NCBI GenBank assembly: GCA_944990035.1
Contig: CALYLX010000087.1
Coordinates: 1-64,000 of the forward strand
Length of the DNA stretch: 64,000 nt
Origin: Clitopilus passeckerianus
Lineage: Eukaryota > Basidiomycota > Agaricomycetes > Agaricales > Entolomataceae
Direction: 5' to 3'
In this document: one piece after another, positions 28,241 through 39,854 of the stretch
How the letters are laid out: every line of letters starts with the position of its first letter
How positions within the stretch are numbered: the stretch's first letter is position 1
Position numbers and translations under genes: made by a program
The notes under the pieces: generated by a model
What the model was told of the DNA's origin: nothing
What the model saw: the letters and a program-made list of their open reading frames with translations, nothing else
Databases searched by the model: none

Positions 28241-29457
28241 ATGTTCACCAGCTCTCTCCGTGCTACCTTGCTTGCTCTCGCCGCCTCAGCAATTGCTGTT
28301 GCCGCATCTCCTTCCCTCTCCCTCAAGGTCACCGGTAAATAACGCATGACATGACCTCTGCTAGAAGAGATCCTGATTCAATTCTGCAGGTGCTGATGCC
28401 GTCACCGATGTTGACAACCTGAAGGTCGCTACCACTGTCACCAACACTGGTTCCGAGACCCTCAAGCTCCTCAACGACCCCCGTGGTGTCTTGCACAAGC
28501 TCCCCACCAACACCTTCAAGGTCACCTCCTCCAATGGCTCTGCTGCCAAGTTCGCCGGTGCTAAGGTCAAGTACGTTCCTGCTACCGCCATTGCCAACGG
28601 CAAGGAGGACGCCTTCACCGTCCTTGCGCCTGGTCAGTCCGTGACTGTTGAGCACAACCGTAAGCTATTCCTCAGACTCAGTTTCACTGCTGTTATTAAT
28701 ATCATTTCCGACAGTTGGTGATGCCTACAACTTCACCTCCACCGGTGAGGGTGACTACACCTTCGAGGCCAGCAACCTCTTCTACGCCGTTGACTCTGAG
28801 AACAAGGTTGTTCCCGTCTACGCCGACTCTGAGACTGCCCACTCCGCCAAGGTTGCCGGCAAGCTCTCTGTTGCCCGCCGCAACCTCGACAAGCGTGCTT
28901 CATACGTCGGCTGCTCTTCCAGCCAGCAATCCGGCCTCGTCTCTGCTGCCTCCGCTGCTCAGAGCTACGCCGCCAGCTCCCTCTCATACGCCAACTCGCA
29001 CACCTCTGCTACCACCCGCTACACCACCTGGTTCGGTACCTACACCGCCTCCCGCCACTCCACCATCACCTCCCATTACTCCAAGATCTCTGGTGGCTCT
29101 TACTCCTCCTTCACTTATGACTGCACTTGCACCGACTCTGGCACCTACGCCTACGTCTACCCCGATACGTGAGTAACCCTTCCTTTCCACCGAACATAAT
29201 TGTGGCTAACATTACCTATCAGTTATGGCAAGATCTACCTCTGCGGTGCCTTCTGGCAAGCTCCCAACACCGGCACTGACTCCCGTGGCGGTACCCTCAT
29301 CCACGAGGCTTCCCACTTCACCGCTAACGGTGGTACCGACGACTACGTCTACGGCCAGAGTGCTGCCAAGTCGCTCGCTAAAAGCAACCCCGACCAGGCT
29401 GTCTTCAACGCTGACAACCACGAATACTTCGCTGAGAACAACCCAGCTCAATCCTAA
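28241..29457 (+). CDS. Secreted peptidyl-Lys metalloendopeptidase (M35)
   Basis: Zinc metalloprotease of the deuterolysin/aspzincin family, 350 aa from four exons (28241-28334, 28390-28659, 28715-29168, 29223-29457). A signal peptide (about 20 residues, ending near AVAAS) precedes a prodomain with Ig-like strands (LKVATTVTNTGSETLKLL). The prodomain ends at a dibasic DKR site near 28890, followed by the mature catalytic domain starting ASYVGCSSSQQ. The zinc site is HEASH near 29311, and the third ligand lies in the downstream GTDDYVYG, both as required for aspzincins. The family enzymes from mushrooms cleave before lysine; the conserved YG and C-terminal YFAENNPAQS support the Lys-N type, but specificity is inferred. 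Likely secreted for protein degradation. Codon usage is strongly biased to C-ending codons, suggesting high expression. Confidence 0.95.
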
Positions 29458-29855
29458 GTTATCATTATTTCGCTTGATTAGGGGTGTACTAGTAGTGTAC
29501 AATACTAAAGTGGAAAAGTTGTTGTAACGAGTTATTGACCCGCATTTTATATACCTTCACACCGCAATTCATTTTATTCCTCATCTCATATTCCCAACTG
29601 AGCTGCGATTCTGTCAGATTACCTTTACCTCAAGGATCTACAAACACAAATTTCTAGACATCTGAAATGCTGCAGAAGGACTTGACAGGCGCTTCCGGGC
29701 CAACTGAATAAACCCGGATCAATTCATCGTCGTATAATTTGTCAGCAAATCATCGATCATCCTCCGCAAGCCGAAGTTACGGCCCTAGCGGCCACATGAA
29801 TGTTGACCCAGAACGTCTCCTAAGTCCCCCAGCATAGCGGCGGAAAGAGTACCTA
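29458..29855. other. 3' flank and spacer after the metalloendopeptidase
   Basis: About 400 bp, AT-rich at first, with no coding frame of note. Confidence 0.5.
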
Positions 29856-30197
29856 ATGCCTGCAGAACTGCAGAACGGTCCAGCAGCCTCACCCAAAAGC
29901 AACGTCTCTCCCACCAGAAGAGCATCAAAGCCCTCCACAGCCATCACAGCCGGTGCCGACGCCCTTCTTGCACTTTTCGAGAGCGAGTGCCAGACGTTGA
30001 TCCAAAACCACACGCTTCAGCTACAGGAGACAGAAACCAGGTTCCAAATGTACCGCAATGCTGCAGAAAACGAGAGATCGCGACTCGTCGCGCGAATTGA
30101 TCACCTAGAAGCAGAAGTCGCCGCTCTGAAATCCGCTTTGGCTAATCAAGCCCAACCGTTGGAAGCGAACCAAGTCAATCCGCCGCCACCAGCCTGA
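29856..30197 (+). CDS. Small coiled-coil protein, unrecognised
   Basis: Single-exon frame of 113 aa starting at ATG 29856. The N-terminal 35 residues are Pro/Ser/Lys-rich and look disordered. Residues about 38-95 are helical with heptad spacing (LLALFESECQTLIQNHTLQL, then RLVARIDHLEAEVAALKSAL), as in a parallel coiled coil. The tail is Pro-rich (NPPPPA). I do not recognise a family. Amphipathic periodicity and good composition favour a real gene, but there is no splice evidence or motif, so it may be a dimerising adaptor or a chance frame. Confidence 0.5.
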   Translation: MPAELQNGPAASPKSNVSPTRRASKPSTAITAGADALLALFESECQTLIQNHTLQLQETETRFQMYRNAAENERSRLVARIDHLEAEVAALKSALANQAQPLEANQVNPPPPA

Positions 30198-30734
30198 GCT
30201 GGGTGTTTCTCACAGAATTGCCCCACCTCGAATGAGGATATTCGGTCCTCCGTGGCCCGAGCCAGTGGCAAGGCGCTTCCACTCACCGGCCCGCGGAAAG
30301 ATTTCCTTGTCCGCCTGCAAGCTTCGACATAGGAGAGGTCTGAACTTATATCGTCGTGGCTTCGAAAGGCTCTCACATCACCTCACAGTTAATCTCGTGG
30401 CTTCAGCTCATGATCCATGTGATCACTCTTCGCTCCGGAGTCAAGTCACTGGTACTTCCTTGCGACCAGTGCCTTCATCGTCTCCTGAGGCAAGCACTCA
30501 CGCAGAACGTTTACACCTCCAAGGATCTCGCTGCGAGCACCTTCCACCAAAGCATGACGTTTTTTTTTTTACATATCCTCTCGGACAGGGTGATTAGGAT
30601 ACCATAGGCATTTAGACATCACCTTAGTCGAAACCAAGGACTGATCGAGCTTTCTCTAGAGTACACATAATGCAATTATTTTATTTACTGTTCTTATGAC
30701 CAAAATTATATACCCGTATACATTCCATGGTCAG
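30198..30734. other. Convergent spacer, no gene seen
   Basis: About 540 bp between the small coiled-coil frame (+) and the DUF2855 gene (-). It contains an 11-T run at 30560-30570. The short frames here show no motif. Confidence 0.45.
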
Positions 30735-32137
30735 CTATAACCGTGCCACCAGTTTCTTTGCCTCCCACAACGACCAGATTCGCCCTTTGTCAGGTCCCAA
30801 GCCCTGTTCTGCTATCAAATCATAATCTCTTTTAACCTCCTCCCCTCCTCTCACATGAACCAGCTCGACCCAGCCCCTGCAATCTGACATTAGCTCCTTC
30901 CACGCGCGGTTTTGCCTGGATGTTATCTCTGGTATCGAGAGCTGATGTTTCCGGACGTTCAGCCACTCTGGCATGAAGAAGTCCTCGAAAATGGGCCAGA
31001 AAGCGGACGTCGTAAGGGAATCCGGGCTGCTGTCTACTGAGAATGGATTGGGTTTCCATTTGATGGCGTTGGCTTCACCAGACGAGGGTGACAGGTTGGT
31101 AAGTCCAAGACTTACACAAGCGGCCAGTCGAGGGGTATACGGAGAGGCGAAGTGGGAGGTAATCCGCTGGTTGACATCAGCGTTGCCGGCAACATCGACG
31201 TATATCCTTCGTTCTGAAGGCCGACCATGCAACGAAAAACTTTCCGTGAATGTGCGATACTCCAGCACTTCGTCGTAAAGTCCCAGGCTTTTCGTGAATG
31301 CTTGATTTCCTTTTGATGTTAACCCAATGACTTTTGTACTCGAGGAGAGCTCGCCAACGGTAATGCGTTTCTTGATCAAGTACGCCAGGCAAAACGCAGT
31401 TTTCGACGATGCAGAGGAGATGAGGATGGCGGATGCCCCATGCCTATATTTAGATGTCGATAACCAGTCCTCGCACCAGTATGACGTCCAAAAAAGTGGA
31501 CGATACAGCATAGTCAAGTCTTCGCTAATCGTGTCCGGGACATATTGAGGGTCTGCATTGCAGCGAATGATCTGATTATATGGCCTTCTATCTAAATGTG
31601 CCTCGTTTAGCCTTTATACAGAAGCATTCGCAGACTTGGGTGCTTACCGTCTGGGAGATGTGGGCGAGGTACATAAAAGGCATGCTTGTTCACGTCTCCT
31701 GGAGAGACAGGAAGCAGAAGATAGCGAGCAGGGGCTAGATAGCCATACACTCTTTCGCCTTCATGAATCTTGGGATGAGTAGACTTCACAATAGTTCCAA
31801 ACCCCCACACTGGGATGAGGCCGTGCGTTCTCGCAGATGTGTTGTCGGTCTCCGCAACATCATGGAAATCAAAGTACCTATAAGAAAGGTCGATTAGTCT
31901 CAGAACTAAGCCCGAAACAGGAAGTTGTAGGGCATACCGGAAGTGCGGATGCTCCCCCAGAGCCTGGTAGGTTATATTATTTGCAGAGAAGCCGAAGCGA
32001 TCGACTTTGACGATGACATGGTTAAGCGGACATTGAGACGCGCCTGGATTAGGATAATAGGCCAATATTGGGCTGTTCTGAGATACGCCAGCAGAGGGTC
32101 TCGATACGCACAGTGCTAAGTTGGTATCAGGAGGCAT
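30735..32137 (-). CDS. DUF2855 family protein (MDR-like fold)
   Basis: Protein of the fungal/bacterial DUF2855 family, which is distantly like medium-chain dehydrogenases but has no proven reaction. The start at 32137 (MPPDTNLALCVSRPS) is chosen because the longer open frame upstream begins with GTG, not ATG. Conserved parts: VKVDRFGFSANNITYQALGE, then after a short intron YFDFHDV and PVWGFGTIVKSTH, GERVYGYLAPARYLLLPV, then the long exon at 31517-30735 starting near LYRPLFWTSYWCEDWL. That exon contains an NAD(P)-like fold segment (AILISSASSKTAFCLAYLI) and a VDVAGN stretch. It ends WSLWEAKKLVARL. The glycine-rich nucleotide-binding loop is replaced by Ser-rich residues, as is usual in the family. 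Cytosolic; substrate unknown. Confidence 0.88.
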
Positions 32138-34600
32138 GTTGGTGGGTGCAATGGAAGTAAGCGGGTCACCATTGGTGAAGGTCCGTTCGAGTTTCGAATG
32201 CGCAACACTCGGTACAGGAGAGATCACCAGAGTCGGTACCGGTTACTTTAGATAGCCGGCCCTTACTGGCCAATAGAGAGCAGCAGATCAACAGCAGATG
32301 CTTGACAATGAACAACGACATTTCAGCAACAAATCCAGGTTGAACAAACTAGGAAGGATTCGCCCGCGACTCACTCCTCTGAATTTCGGCAGATTCAAAA
32401 CCCTCAGCTAGTCGTCTACAAATGATGGGGCTTTCAATCACTATCCACCTCCGAGTTGAGTCAGCCGTAGCCTAAACTTGGCGGGGGAAACTGTCTTCTA
32501 TTCCTTCACCCTTTCTCTCTATCAAGAAAAGTTGCTGTAGAATTCCTCCTTTGCGTTGCAATAGACGATTTGACAGACTTCCGTCAGGCAGACAGAGCAC
32601 ATACATTGGGACCAGAGTCAACGAGGAGTGTTATCTGGCTATGTGCCAAGCTTTCTGCAAGTATCGGATGGATGTGCACAGCCCTCGCAGATAAGACCTT
32701 TCAGCTTGCTGCAACGGTTAATTATCTTTTCCTAGCGGAAACCTCAGTTGTTCCAGATGCATAAGCGACGACATCAAGTTCTTTGTAGACATCCTACAAG
32801 AAGACAGCGTCCAGGTACACCTGTCAGCGCAATCCTTCGCGTCTTCGTTGGGGTAGTATTTGTTGGCCGTCTCTGAATACCCTGTACAACGAGGCTGTAC
32901 GTGTGCCTGTCTGCCAATGTACATGGTCATGTTATCTTGAAGCAATTGTACAGCACCTGTCGGTTCTATTCTTTCTTCCTCGGACGGAACCTACTTCTAT
33001 TATATGGCTCAAATGGATTCGTGAATTTCACCCTTCGGGGAAACTTCAAGGAAACTTACCAAAAGAAACAAGTAGTTCACCTGGGCGGGCCAGACTTTAG
33101 CAGCAACATCATATGGTGCTGTCAAGAATCGTCTTCCATCTGCTAAATACCGGTAGCTATATCAATGAGAAGTATCCTGAAGAGACGGAATGGCTCTCAT
33201 GGGTGTATCTTGCCAATACATTTGGACGACAACATGAACCTCATCGCTGGTAAGAATCAGGTCTATTTCTGGTGCAGCAGAAACTGTCCCAAACCTGTCC
33301 CAGTCGCAGTTAGACATTAGACGCTGGCGCTTGAAATGATGTGTTGATGCGCGTTACATGCGGTCATACTTCCCGCTTTCTTCCAAACCACCATGATCTC
33401 AAGGTCGGCAAAGCCTGCAGCTAAACCATCTCGTCATTCTCTTGCCCATCGAAATCAGCATGGACCCAAGTAGATATCGCTTCTTCAAATATCGCAGTAT
33501 TTGGCTACCTTTGAATGGACCTGCTTCTCTGCCCAGCCGCATGTGTGCCTTCCAGCTCGAATAGCACGCAATTCATCGTAAAGGGTCTTCGGTTATGCAT
33601 TCACTTCTGCATCCTGGTCCCCAATTTTCATTCCCGCCGGGCTCGGTAACACGGGGTAGTGCACTGTTCCACAGTTCATTGAGGATGTCGGTACCGACGC
33701 TGCTCCATGAGCCAGGCTCACGCATGTGCGCTTTGAGAAAGCTGCAGTTCTTAGTTGCCGGGGGCACGTTCTTGGCTAAGATAATAGAGAGCCCTTTGTA
33801 CAGTCGTGAAATACTTGGTGCAACCTAGAGATACTATGCGACGACCTCCCTTGGATGTCCCTATTCTTCTATGCCTGAGATCTCTTATCCTTGCTCGTGC
33901 GCGCTGAAATGCGTTTTCTCGGAAACCTCGGGGCTCCGGTGACATGCAGCAACAGGTTAAAACGGTGATAAGAACTAACCATGAGGTGAATAGCAATTTA
34001 TCGTAAAACGATTCTTGTAAGATTTCTTGCTGAACAATGAAGGTCTAGGCCCCTTCCTCACTTATTCATATCTCTAAGGCCCCCATTGGTACGTGCAAGT
34101 ATATTTGGAAAATGAGCACTATTCAACATCTTACAAGATATCGAGACCGGCACAGTACTCTCTCTGCCGCATGATACAAGCGCATGTGCGCCCTGATAAA
34201 GATCTGCGCGCCTACGGAGGCAAGGTTAATTGAGAAGACGTGTATAAACAACATTTGAATTGGACCATCTTCCTCGACCAATTACTTCCCCAGCTTCTCG
34301 TGTTTATCAATGCTATATACGTCGTGACAGGTGATGCTCAATGATGCGCATCTGCGACTACGGGACCTACGCGAACTCTGGATCGACGACATTCATTGGC
34401 AGAATCTTGTGGAGTCTCCAATTGCATGAGGTGCGCTGCCGTCCTAGGCCTTCGCTCTGCCGCAAATACCTGATTAGGTGAGTACGGCAAGCTGATAGTA
34501 CCCATGTGGGATCAGTTCGAGTGATTGATCTTTCGACAGCTTCAGTCCAGTGCGAATTCTCGACAACTTACGGTCGACAGAATGTGGCAGCACGGAAGAG
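32138..34600. other. Gene-poor 2.5 kb region
   Basis: No gene could be supported on either strand. Open frames are all below about 85 codons, and no splice-joined set makes a recognisable protein. It may contain eroded sequence, but I saw no identifiable parent. Confidence 0.45.
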
Positions 34601-34608
34601 TATAAAAC
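34601..34608 (+). promoter_or_regulatory. TATA box of GH25 gene no. 1
   Basis: TATAAAAC lies 65 nt before the GH25-1 ATG at 34666. Confidence 0.6.
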
Positions 34609-34665
34609 CTGGTTCAAGAATAGGGAAGTACCTCAGGCCCTCCTACTCACAGGTTGTCTACAAAG

Positions 34666-35587
34666 ATGAAGCTTCTTTCACTCGTCTCTCTCGCTCTCGC
34701 TAGCTACGTCGCTGCCACCCCCGTCGAGCTCGAGAAGCGCGCTTCCCTCGCCGGTATTGATGTCTCTGGCTACCAGCCAAGCATCAACTGGGCCACCGTC
34801 AAGGCTAACGGTGTGAAGTTTGCATTCATCAAGGCGACTGAGGGAACTGGTATGTGGGTTTCTTGGCGTTGATCATAGGACATATCCTCATCATATTTCT
34901 AGGCTACACCAACCCCTCGTTCAGCTCTCAGTACACCGGTGCCACCAACAACGGTATCATTCGTGGTGGATACCACTTTGCCCGCCCTGATGTCTCCTCT
35001 GGAGCCGCCCAGGCCAACTACTTCCTTGCCCACGGAGGAGGCTGGTCTGCTGATGGTATCACCCTCCCTGGTGCTCTTGATATCGAATGTAAGCTATGAA
35101 AGCGTACCTTGGTTTGAATGACGCGCTGACAAGCATCTGTAGACAACCCCTATGGCGCAACCTGCTACGGCTTGAGCCAGTCTGCCATGGTCTCTTGGAT
35201 CAAGGACTTCTCCAACACCTACAACTCCAAGACTGGTCGCTTCCCCGTCATCTACACTACCACTGACTGGTGGACCACCTGCACCGGTAACAACGGCAGC
35301 TTCGGTAACGATAACCCTCTCTGGATTGCTCGCTACTCTTCCTCTGCTGGTACCCTCCCTGCTGGCTGGTCGTAAGTGTCCATTTCAGTCTCATGGAGGC
35401 CGAGCCTTGACTAGCCCCCTAGGGTCTACTCCTTCTGGCAATACGCCGACTCTGGTGCCAACCCAGGTGATGCTGATTACTGGAATGGTGACCTTGCTGG
35501 TCTCCAGCGGTTAGTTGCAATCATCAATATGTTGGGAATCTTTTATGCTGATCCCTGCTTTCTTCTAGCATGGCCAAGGGCTCATAA
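34666..35587 (+). CDS. Secreted GH25 muramidase no. 1 (Chalaropsis type)
   Basis: Predicted N,O-diacetylmuramidase that cuts the beta-1,4 bond between MurNAc and GlcNAc of bacterial peptidoglycan. 234 aa from five exons (34666-34849, 34903-35088, 35143-35371, 35423-35509, 35569-35587). A signal peptide ([17 protein letters not shown]) is followed by a short propeptide ending in the Kex2-like LEKR, and the mature enzyme begins [12 protein letters not shown]. Family catalytic acids are present: Asp in GIDVSGYQ, the DIE pair near 35081, and Asp in FWQYAD. The ATEGT and GYHFARP motifs fit the TIM-barrel. The start was fixed by the signal peptide; an in-frame TTG upstream is not used. It is one of three paralogues in this window and very similar to no. 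3. Likely secreted for bacterial lysis or competition. Confidence 0.95.
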
Positions 35588-35886
35588 ACAGCCATTTGTA
35601 TTACTTACCGTACATGTTGAGGCTGAAAATATTCAATTGGTTTTGATCTTCGTTCGTTGGAGCCGCCCAGAGAGATGGGAGTAAAGCGACCCTTGACGTC
35701 ACAGCCTCAAGCCAAATTATCATTTTATTTTTCCGTTCCACCAACATCAAAACTATTTATTTCCTTAAATTTATGCTGAACTCCCGCTCCGACTCCCCGC
35801 CGCTATTGTAGGCAGCGAGCACTGGCGTTACAACCTTGCTCATCGTTCACGACGACCCCGAGACATCTTGGACCCTAATCGTGTCA
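35588..35886. other. Short spacer before YVH1
   Basis: About 300 bp containing the GH25-1 3' flank and the YVH1 upstream region. No coding feature is seen. Confidence 0.5.
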
Positions 35887-37828
35887 ATGGACGAAGTTGT
35901 TCCTGGATTATGGATTGGCGACCTCCCAAGCGCGCTCAATGTTGAGAATCTCAAGGCGCACGGGATCTATAGCATTTTATCAGCCATGAGAGGAAGGCTC
36001 ACGATTAAGGAGGTGCGTGTCCGATTATGAGAGCTTTTGATATCTGGACTTAGTGATAGCACACAGACCTTCATCCGCCACCAAATTTTGGTCGACGACG
36101 AAGCCGATGCGGATATTCTGAGGCACCTCCTGCCTTCAATACACTTCATACAAGCTGAACTCGACAAAGGAAGGGGTGTTCTGGTACATTGTCATGCCGG
36201 TATCAGTGCGTGCAAGATACGTCTCATAGTCAATGTGCAGACCGTCTCATATAGTGCGATCAGGTCGAAGTGCAAGCATAGTGGCCGCGTATCTCATGTA
36301 TACGAAGAATCTGGACACCGAAGGAGCTTTGGAAATGGTTCGCAGAGCTCGACCCAATGTCGAGTGCGTCGGCTTCAAGATCGAATGAAAACGATTCACT
36401 GATTCCAGACTATAGACCAAATCAAGGCTTCCTACAGCAGCTTGAACTCTTTCACCAAGCGCATTTCAAAGTTTCAAGGAAGGATAAAGGCATAAGAATG
36501 TTTTACATGGAAAGAGCACTGGAAGAAGTCATGAGTATGTTTCGACTATTTCCGCTTCAGTCGGCCCTAAAGAATCTTATAATTTTCTCGCAGACGGCGA
36601 TGGCTCTCTTCCTGACTCAGAGATGTTCGCAAGATTCCCTCAAACGCCTACGGATTCAACCCCAAATACCCCTGGAGCACCAATACCTCGCCGTCGTATA
36701 CGATGCAAGATGTGCAGGTCAGTCAGGCCAAATTCCAAGTAGAGATCTCTCATTGAGTCCAATTCGCATAGACATGAACTGGCGGCCCGAGAACATATGC
36801 TTGATCATGGACAACTTGGACCTCCTACCCCTGCCGCCAGATCGCCAGCCACATCCCGGCGGCCGTCGAGGCTTTCTCCTCGGCCTTCGATGAACCAACC
36901 CAGGCCAACGGTCATCAGCCCAACCGAGCCTCCACGATCACGTCGACCGTCAACCCTGCTGGGCGATAGTTTGACAATGTCTTCTTTAGCGCAAACCTTG
37001 ACTGAATCAAAAGGCCATGATCTACCCCTCAAAGACAAGGTCCCGATGTCGCCGTTATCTCGTTCCTCCTCCTCTGGGCTCGGAGAGAGGCCGACGCTCA
37101 GTATGGTTCCTGAGAAAGAGGTACTCTCCCCTGCCGCGATGGCGGATGCCTCAGACTCGGCTTTGGATGATGCGGATAGCGAGGATGAGACACCAGGCAG
37201 CGCTGGTGGCGCAGGGACGATCTATAGCAGCACAACACATCCCCTCACGAACACCCACGCAAAAATGATGGGTCGTCGAATGTCAGACGCCGTTCGGTCA
37301 ACACCAGACTCGAAGAACCATTCGGACGACAATATACCAGAAGTGAACCTTCTCAAAGACGACGGTCCTTCGACAACCCACATTAATGCGGAAGATCTCG
37401 CTGCTGAGCTCCTAACCAATCCAAAATTGGCTTCTTTGCGCTCTGCTGAGGGTGCTATTCCCAAAACTCCCGTTAGCGCACCAATATTGGCAAATCCCAA
37501 ATGCTCAGGGTATTTCGTGGAACCTGTACGTGTGGTTGATTTCCTCTCTGTAACTTTACCGATAAATTGACCCCAATAAAAACTTAGATGAAATGGATGG
37601 AACCTTTCCTCGAAGAAGGACAACTCGGTGGGAAGATCATTTGTCCAAACCCCAAATGTGGGGCTAAGCTCGGCAACTATGATTGGGCGGGCGTATGTTG
37701 TGGTTGTAAGGAATGGGTTGTGCCTGTACGTGTTTCTCTTGTGCCTTCTCTGAGTTCGTGTCACTAACAACAGAATTACACAGGGATTCTGTATCAACCG
37801 ATCCAAGGTTGATGAAATTGTCCGATAA
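35887..37828 (+). CDS. YVH1: Dual-specificity phosphatase Yvh1
   Basis: Protein phosphatase of the DUSP12/Yvh1 family, which also promotes 60S ribosome maturation (release of Mrt4) in yeast. The ATG at 35887 starts MDEVVPGLWIGDLPSA, the family N-terminus. The active site HCHAGISRS is split by an intron near 36210-36265; Cys and Arg of the HCx5R signature are both present. RRARPNVE and GFLQQLELF close the phosphatase domain. A long Ser/Pro/Arg-rich linker (36800-37480) contains a run of SRRPS-like phosphosites. The C-terminal zinc domain has CPNPKCGAKLGNYDWAG and CCGCKEWVVPGFCI, the paired cysteines typical of Yvh1. Some middle introns (36375-36760) were placed from phase and are less certain. 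Probably cytosolic/nuclear and constitutive. Confidence 0.93.
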
Positions 37829-38074
37829 TGTTACTCTCTCTGCATAGTTTTCTTTAAAGGCGTGTATTTGTATATCCCATCCTGGAGTTACATTCTTCTA
37901 TCAGTTCATACACGGGTCACTGGTAGTTTTGGATGCTGTCATGCTTTGTTGGTTTTCTTTGCTCTGTTGGAATCCTGTATCAAGTAGTGTCAGACGAACG
38001 AGAGTTGGAACATGTTTACCTATTCTTTCAGCGAATGATGTAGTACTATTTTTACTCTTTTCCTCGATACCCAC

Positions 38075-38375
38075 CTATAACCATTTCTGCTGCGCCATGG
38101 GGTCAGGGACGTCCCTTGATATGTGATATTCTGCCAGATCTGGTCCCGTGAATTCAGTGATGCTGGGTGTTGAGAACCGAAGTCCTGCCAAACGCTCGTA
38201 TTCCGACAGAGCACGGTAGCGGCGAGCCAGTATATAACCTGTAAGCCAAGAAAGGGAATCAGTCAAGCAATATCATATTTCTGTTGGAAACTTACCTCGA
38301 AATTCTCGTAGTCTGTATCCTCGTAAATGTTGCCATCCGTTGTTGTCAGTCGATAGCTCCAACGAAGCAAGCATG
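38075..38375 (-). CDS. Small two-exon protein, unrecognised
   Basis: An ATG at 38375 opens MLASLELSTDNNGWQHLRGY; a donor at 38295 joins an acceptor at 38239 in phase, and the frame then runs RRYRALSEYERLAGLRFSTP to a stop at 38075, about 80 aa. Both ends have good GT-AG consensus and the protein is rich in Arg, Tyr and Glu, which suggests a genuine exon pair. More 5' exons may exist between 38376 and 38600, where a Cys-rich frame (SCTCAPYEYGGPHCRCRDGS) is open. I do not recognise a family. The gene could be a 3' remnant of a larger one. Confidence 0.35.
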
Positions 38376-38656
38376 ATTTTTACCACTGCATGATAACCTA
38401 TGGTATACAGTATGCGGATCCGTCACGTTTCGACACTGGGTGCAGATCTTCGAGGCCCGAAGTCCTGTCAAAGTGCTGCCATCCCGACACCGACAGTGCG
38501 GCCCGCCGTACTCATAAGGTGCACATGTACAAGATGTGGAGGATATCATGTAAATGTCATCAACATCTCGACAACTCTTCATCCAATTCACTTGGCAGCA
38601 GAAAGAGTGTGTGAAGCAACTGGGTAGGAGTAGATGGTGTGTGTGTGTTCTAAAGA

Positions 38657-38664
38657 TATAAAAG
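38657..38664 (+). promoter_or_regulatory. TATA box of GH25 gene no. 2
   Basis: TATAAAAG lies 107 nt before the ATG at 38764. Confidence 0.55.
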
Positions 38665-38763
38665 CGCAGATTAATCCCCCAGAAAATTCAGTGTCTGCTT
38701 TTGTTAGCAAACATACTCTACTATTAACCTCGTCGTTGAACAGGAAAGCTTTCGTCGTTGAAC

Positions 38764-39751
38764 ATGCTCTCCAAGTCATTCGCTTTGATCTCTCTTGCCC
38801 TGGCTTCTTTTGCCACTGCGAGCCCTCTCGAAAAGCGGGCGACTGTCCCAGGCATCGATGTTTCTGGCTGGCAAACAAGTGTCAATTGGAAGACGGTGAA
38901 GGCTAACGGGGTAAAGTGGGCGTACATCAAGGCCACTGAGGGAACTGGTATGTTGTTTAATTAGAAGGCATGGAATGCTGAGTACTGACCCCTGTGCCAT
39001 CATCATAAAGGCTACCACAGCCCTGAGTTTACCTCTCAGTACAATGGTTGCACCGCGAATGGGATAATTCGTGGCGCTTACCATTTCGCTCGCCCCGACC
39101 TCTCAGGTGGTGCAGCCCAAGCCACCTACTTTGCTGCCCATGGAGGTGGCTGGTCTGCGGACGGCAGAACACTCCCCGGGGCAATCGACATGGAATGTAA
39201 GCACCGCAATATTGTATGAAGTTGCTAGTTGCTAACCACCGACCGATTGACTAGACGCCCCCTCCGGGAATTCGTGCTATGGAAAGACCCATGCGCAAAT
39301 GGTGGCTTGGATCAAGGACTTCTCCGACACCTACCACAAGAAGACTAAGCGTTATCCTAGTGAGCCGGGTTTATTTCTGGGCCAATAATAGTGGTACTCA
39401 CCATCATATATTCAAGCCATCTATACCAATCTTGATTGGTGGACTACCTGTACTGGCAACAGCAAAGCCTTTGCCAAGACGAATCCCCTTTGGGTCGCCC
39501 GCTGGTCATCTAGTATTGGAACCTTACCGGGAGGCTGGAGGTATATTCACATCTTCACCAAGATAAAGGAAAAATCATTGACGCCTTGCTACAGCAAAGC
39601 TCGCTTCTGGCAGTACGCTGACCACGGCGCAAACCCTGGTGATGCCGACAGATGGCAAGGTGATTTGGCCAGCCTCAAGGCGTAAGTGTTATAACCGGTG
39701 TTGACTGAAGCGAAGCTAATCGTCTGTTCCAGCTTCACGAAGAGCGGATAA
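38764..39751 (+). CDS. Secreted GH25 muramidase no. 2
   Basis: Second Chalaropsis-type lysozyme, 234 aa from six exons (38764-38947, 39011-39196, 39255-39359, 39417-39540, 39595-39681, 39733-39751). Signal peptide [20 protein letters not shown], then LEKR and the mature start [12 protein letters not shown]. Catalytic Asp of GIDVSG, the DME pair near 39190 and FWQYAD are present; ATEGTG and YHFARPD match. It is the most divergent copy: Trp replaces Tyr after DVSG, and several loop residues differ. Four of its introns match those of no. 1 in position, and a fifth (39360-39416) is unique. That intron is required, because the unspliced frame has stop codons there. Confidence 0.94.
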
Positions 39752-39854
39752 GTCTGATCTTCCTTGTGGACGTTGTCTGGTATGACCAATTTGGATTGAT
39801 TGCTTTGCTGTGTACACATGTATCCAATAAGATCCCGCAATAAAGATAATCCAT

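Noticed and set aside
38376..38591. Cys-rich minus-strand frame resembling a small secreted domain
   Set aside because: No signal peptide, and the frame cannot be joined convincingly to the downstream exons, so it is mentioned only as a possible 5' extension.
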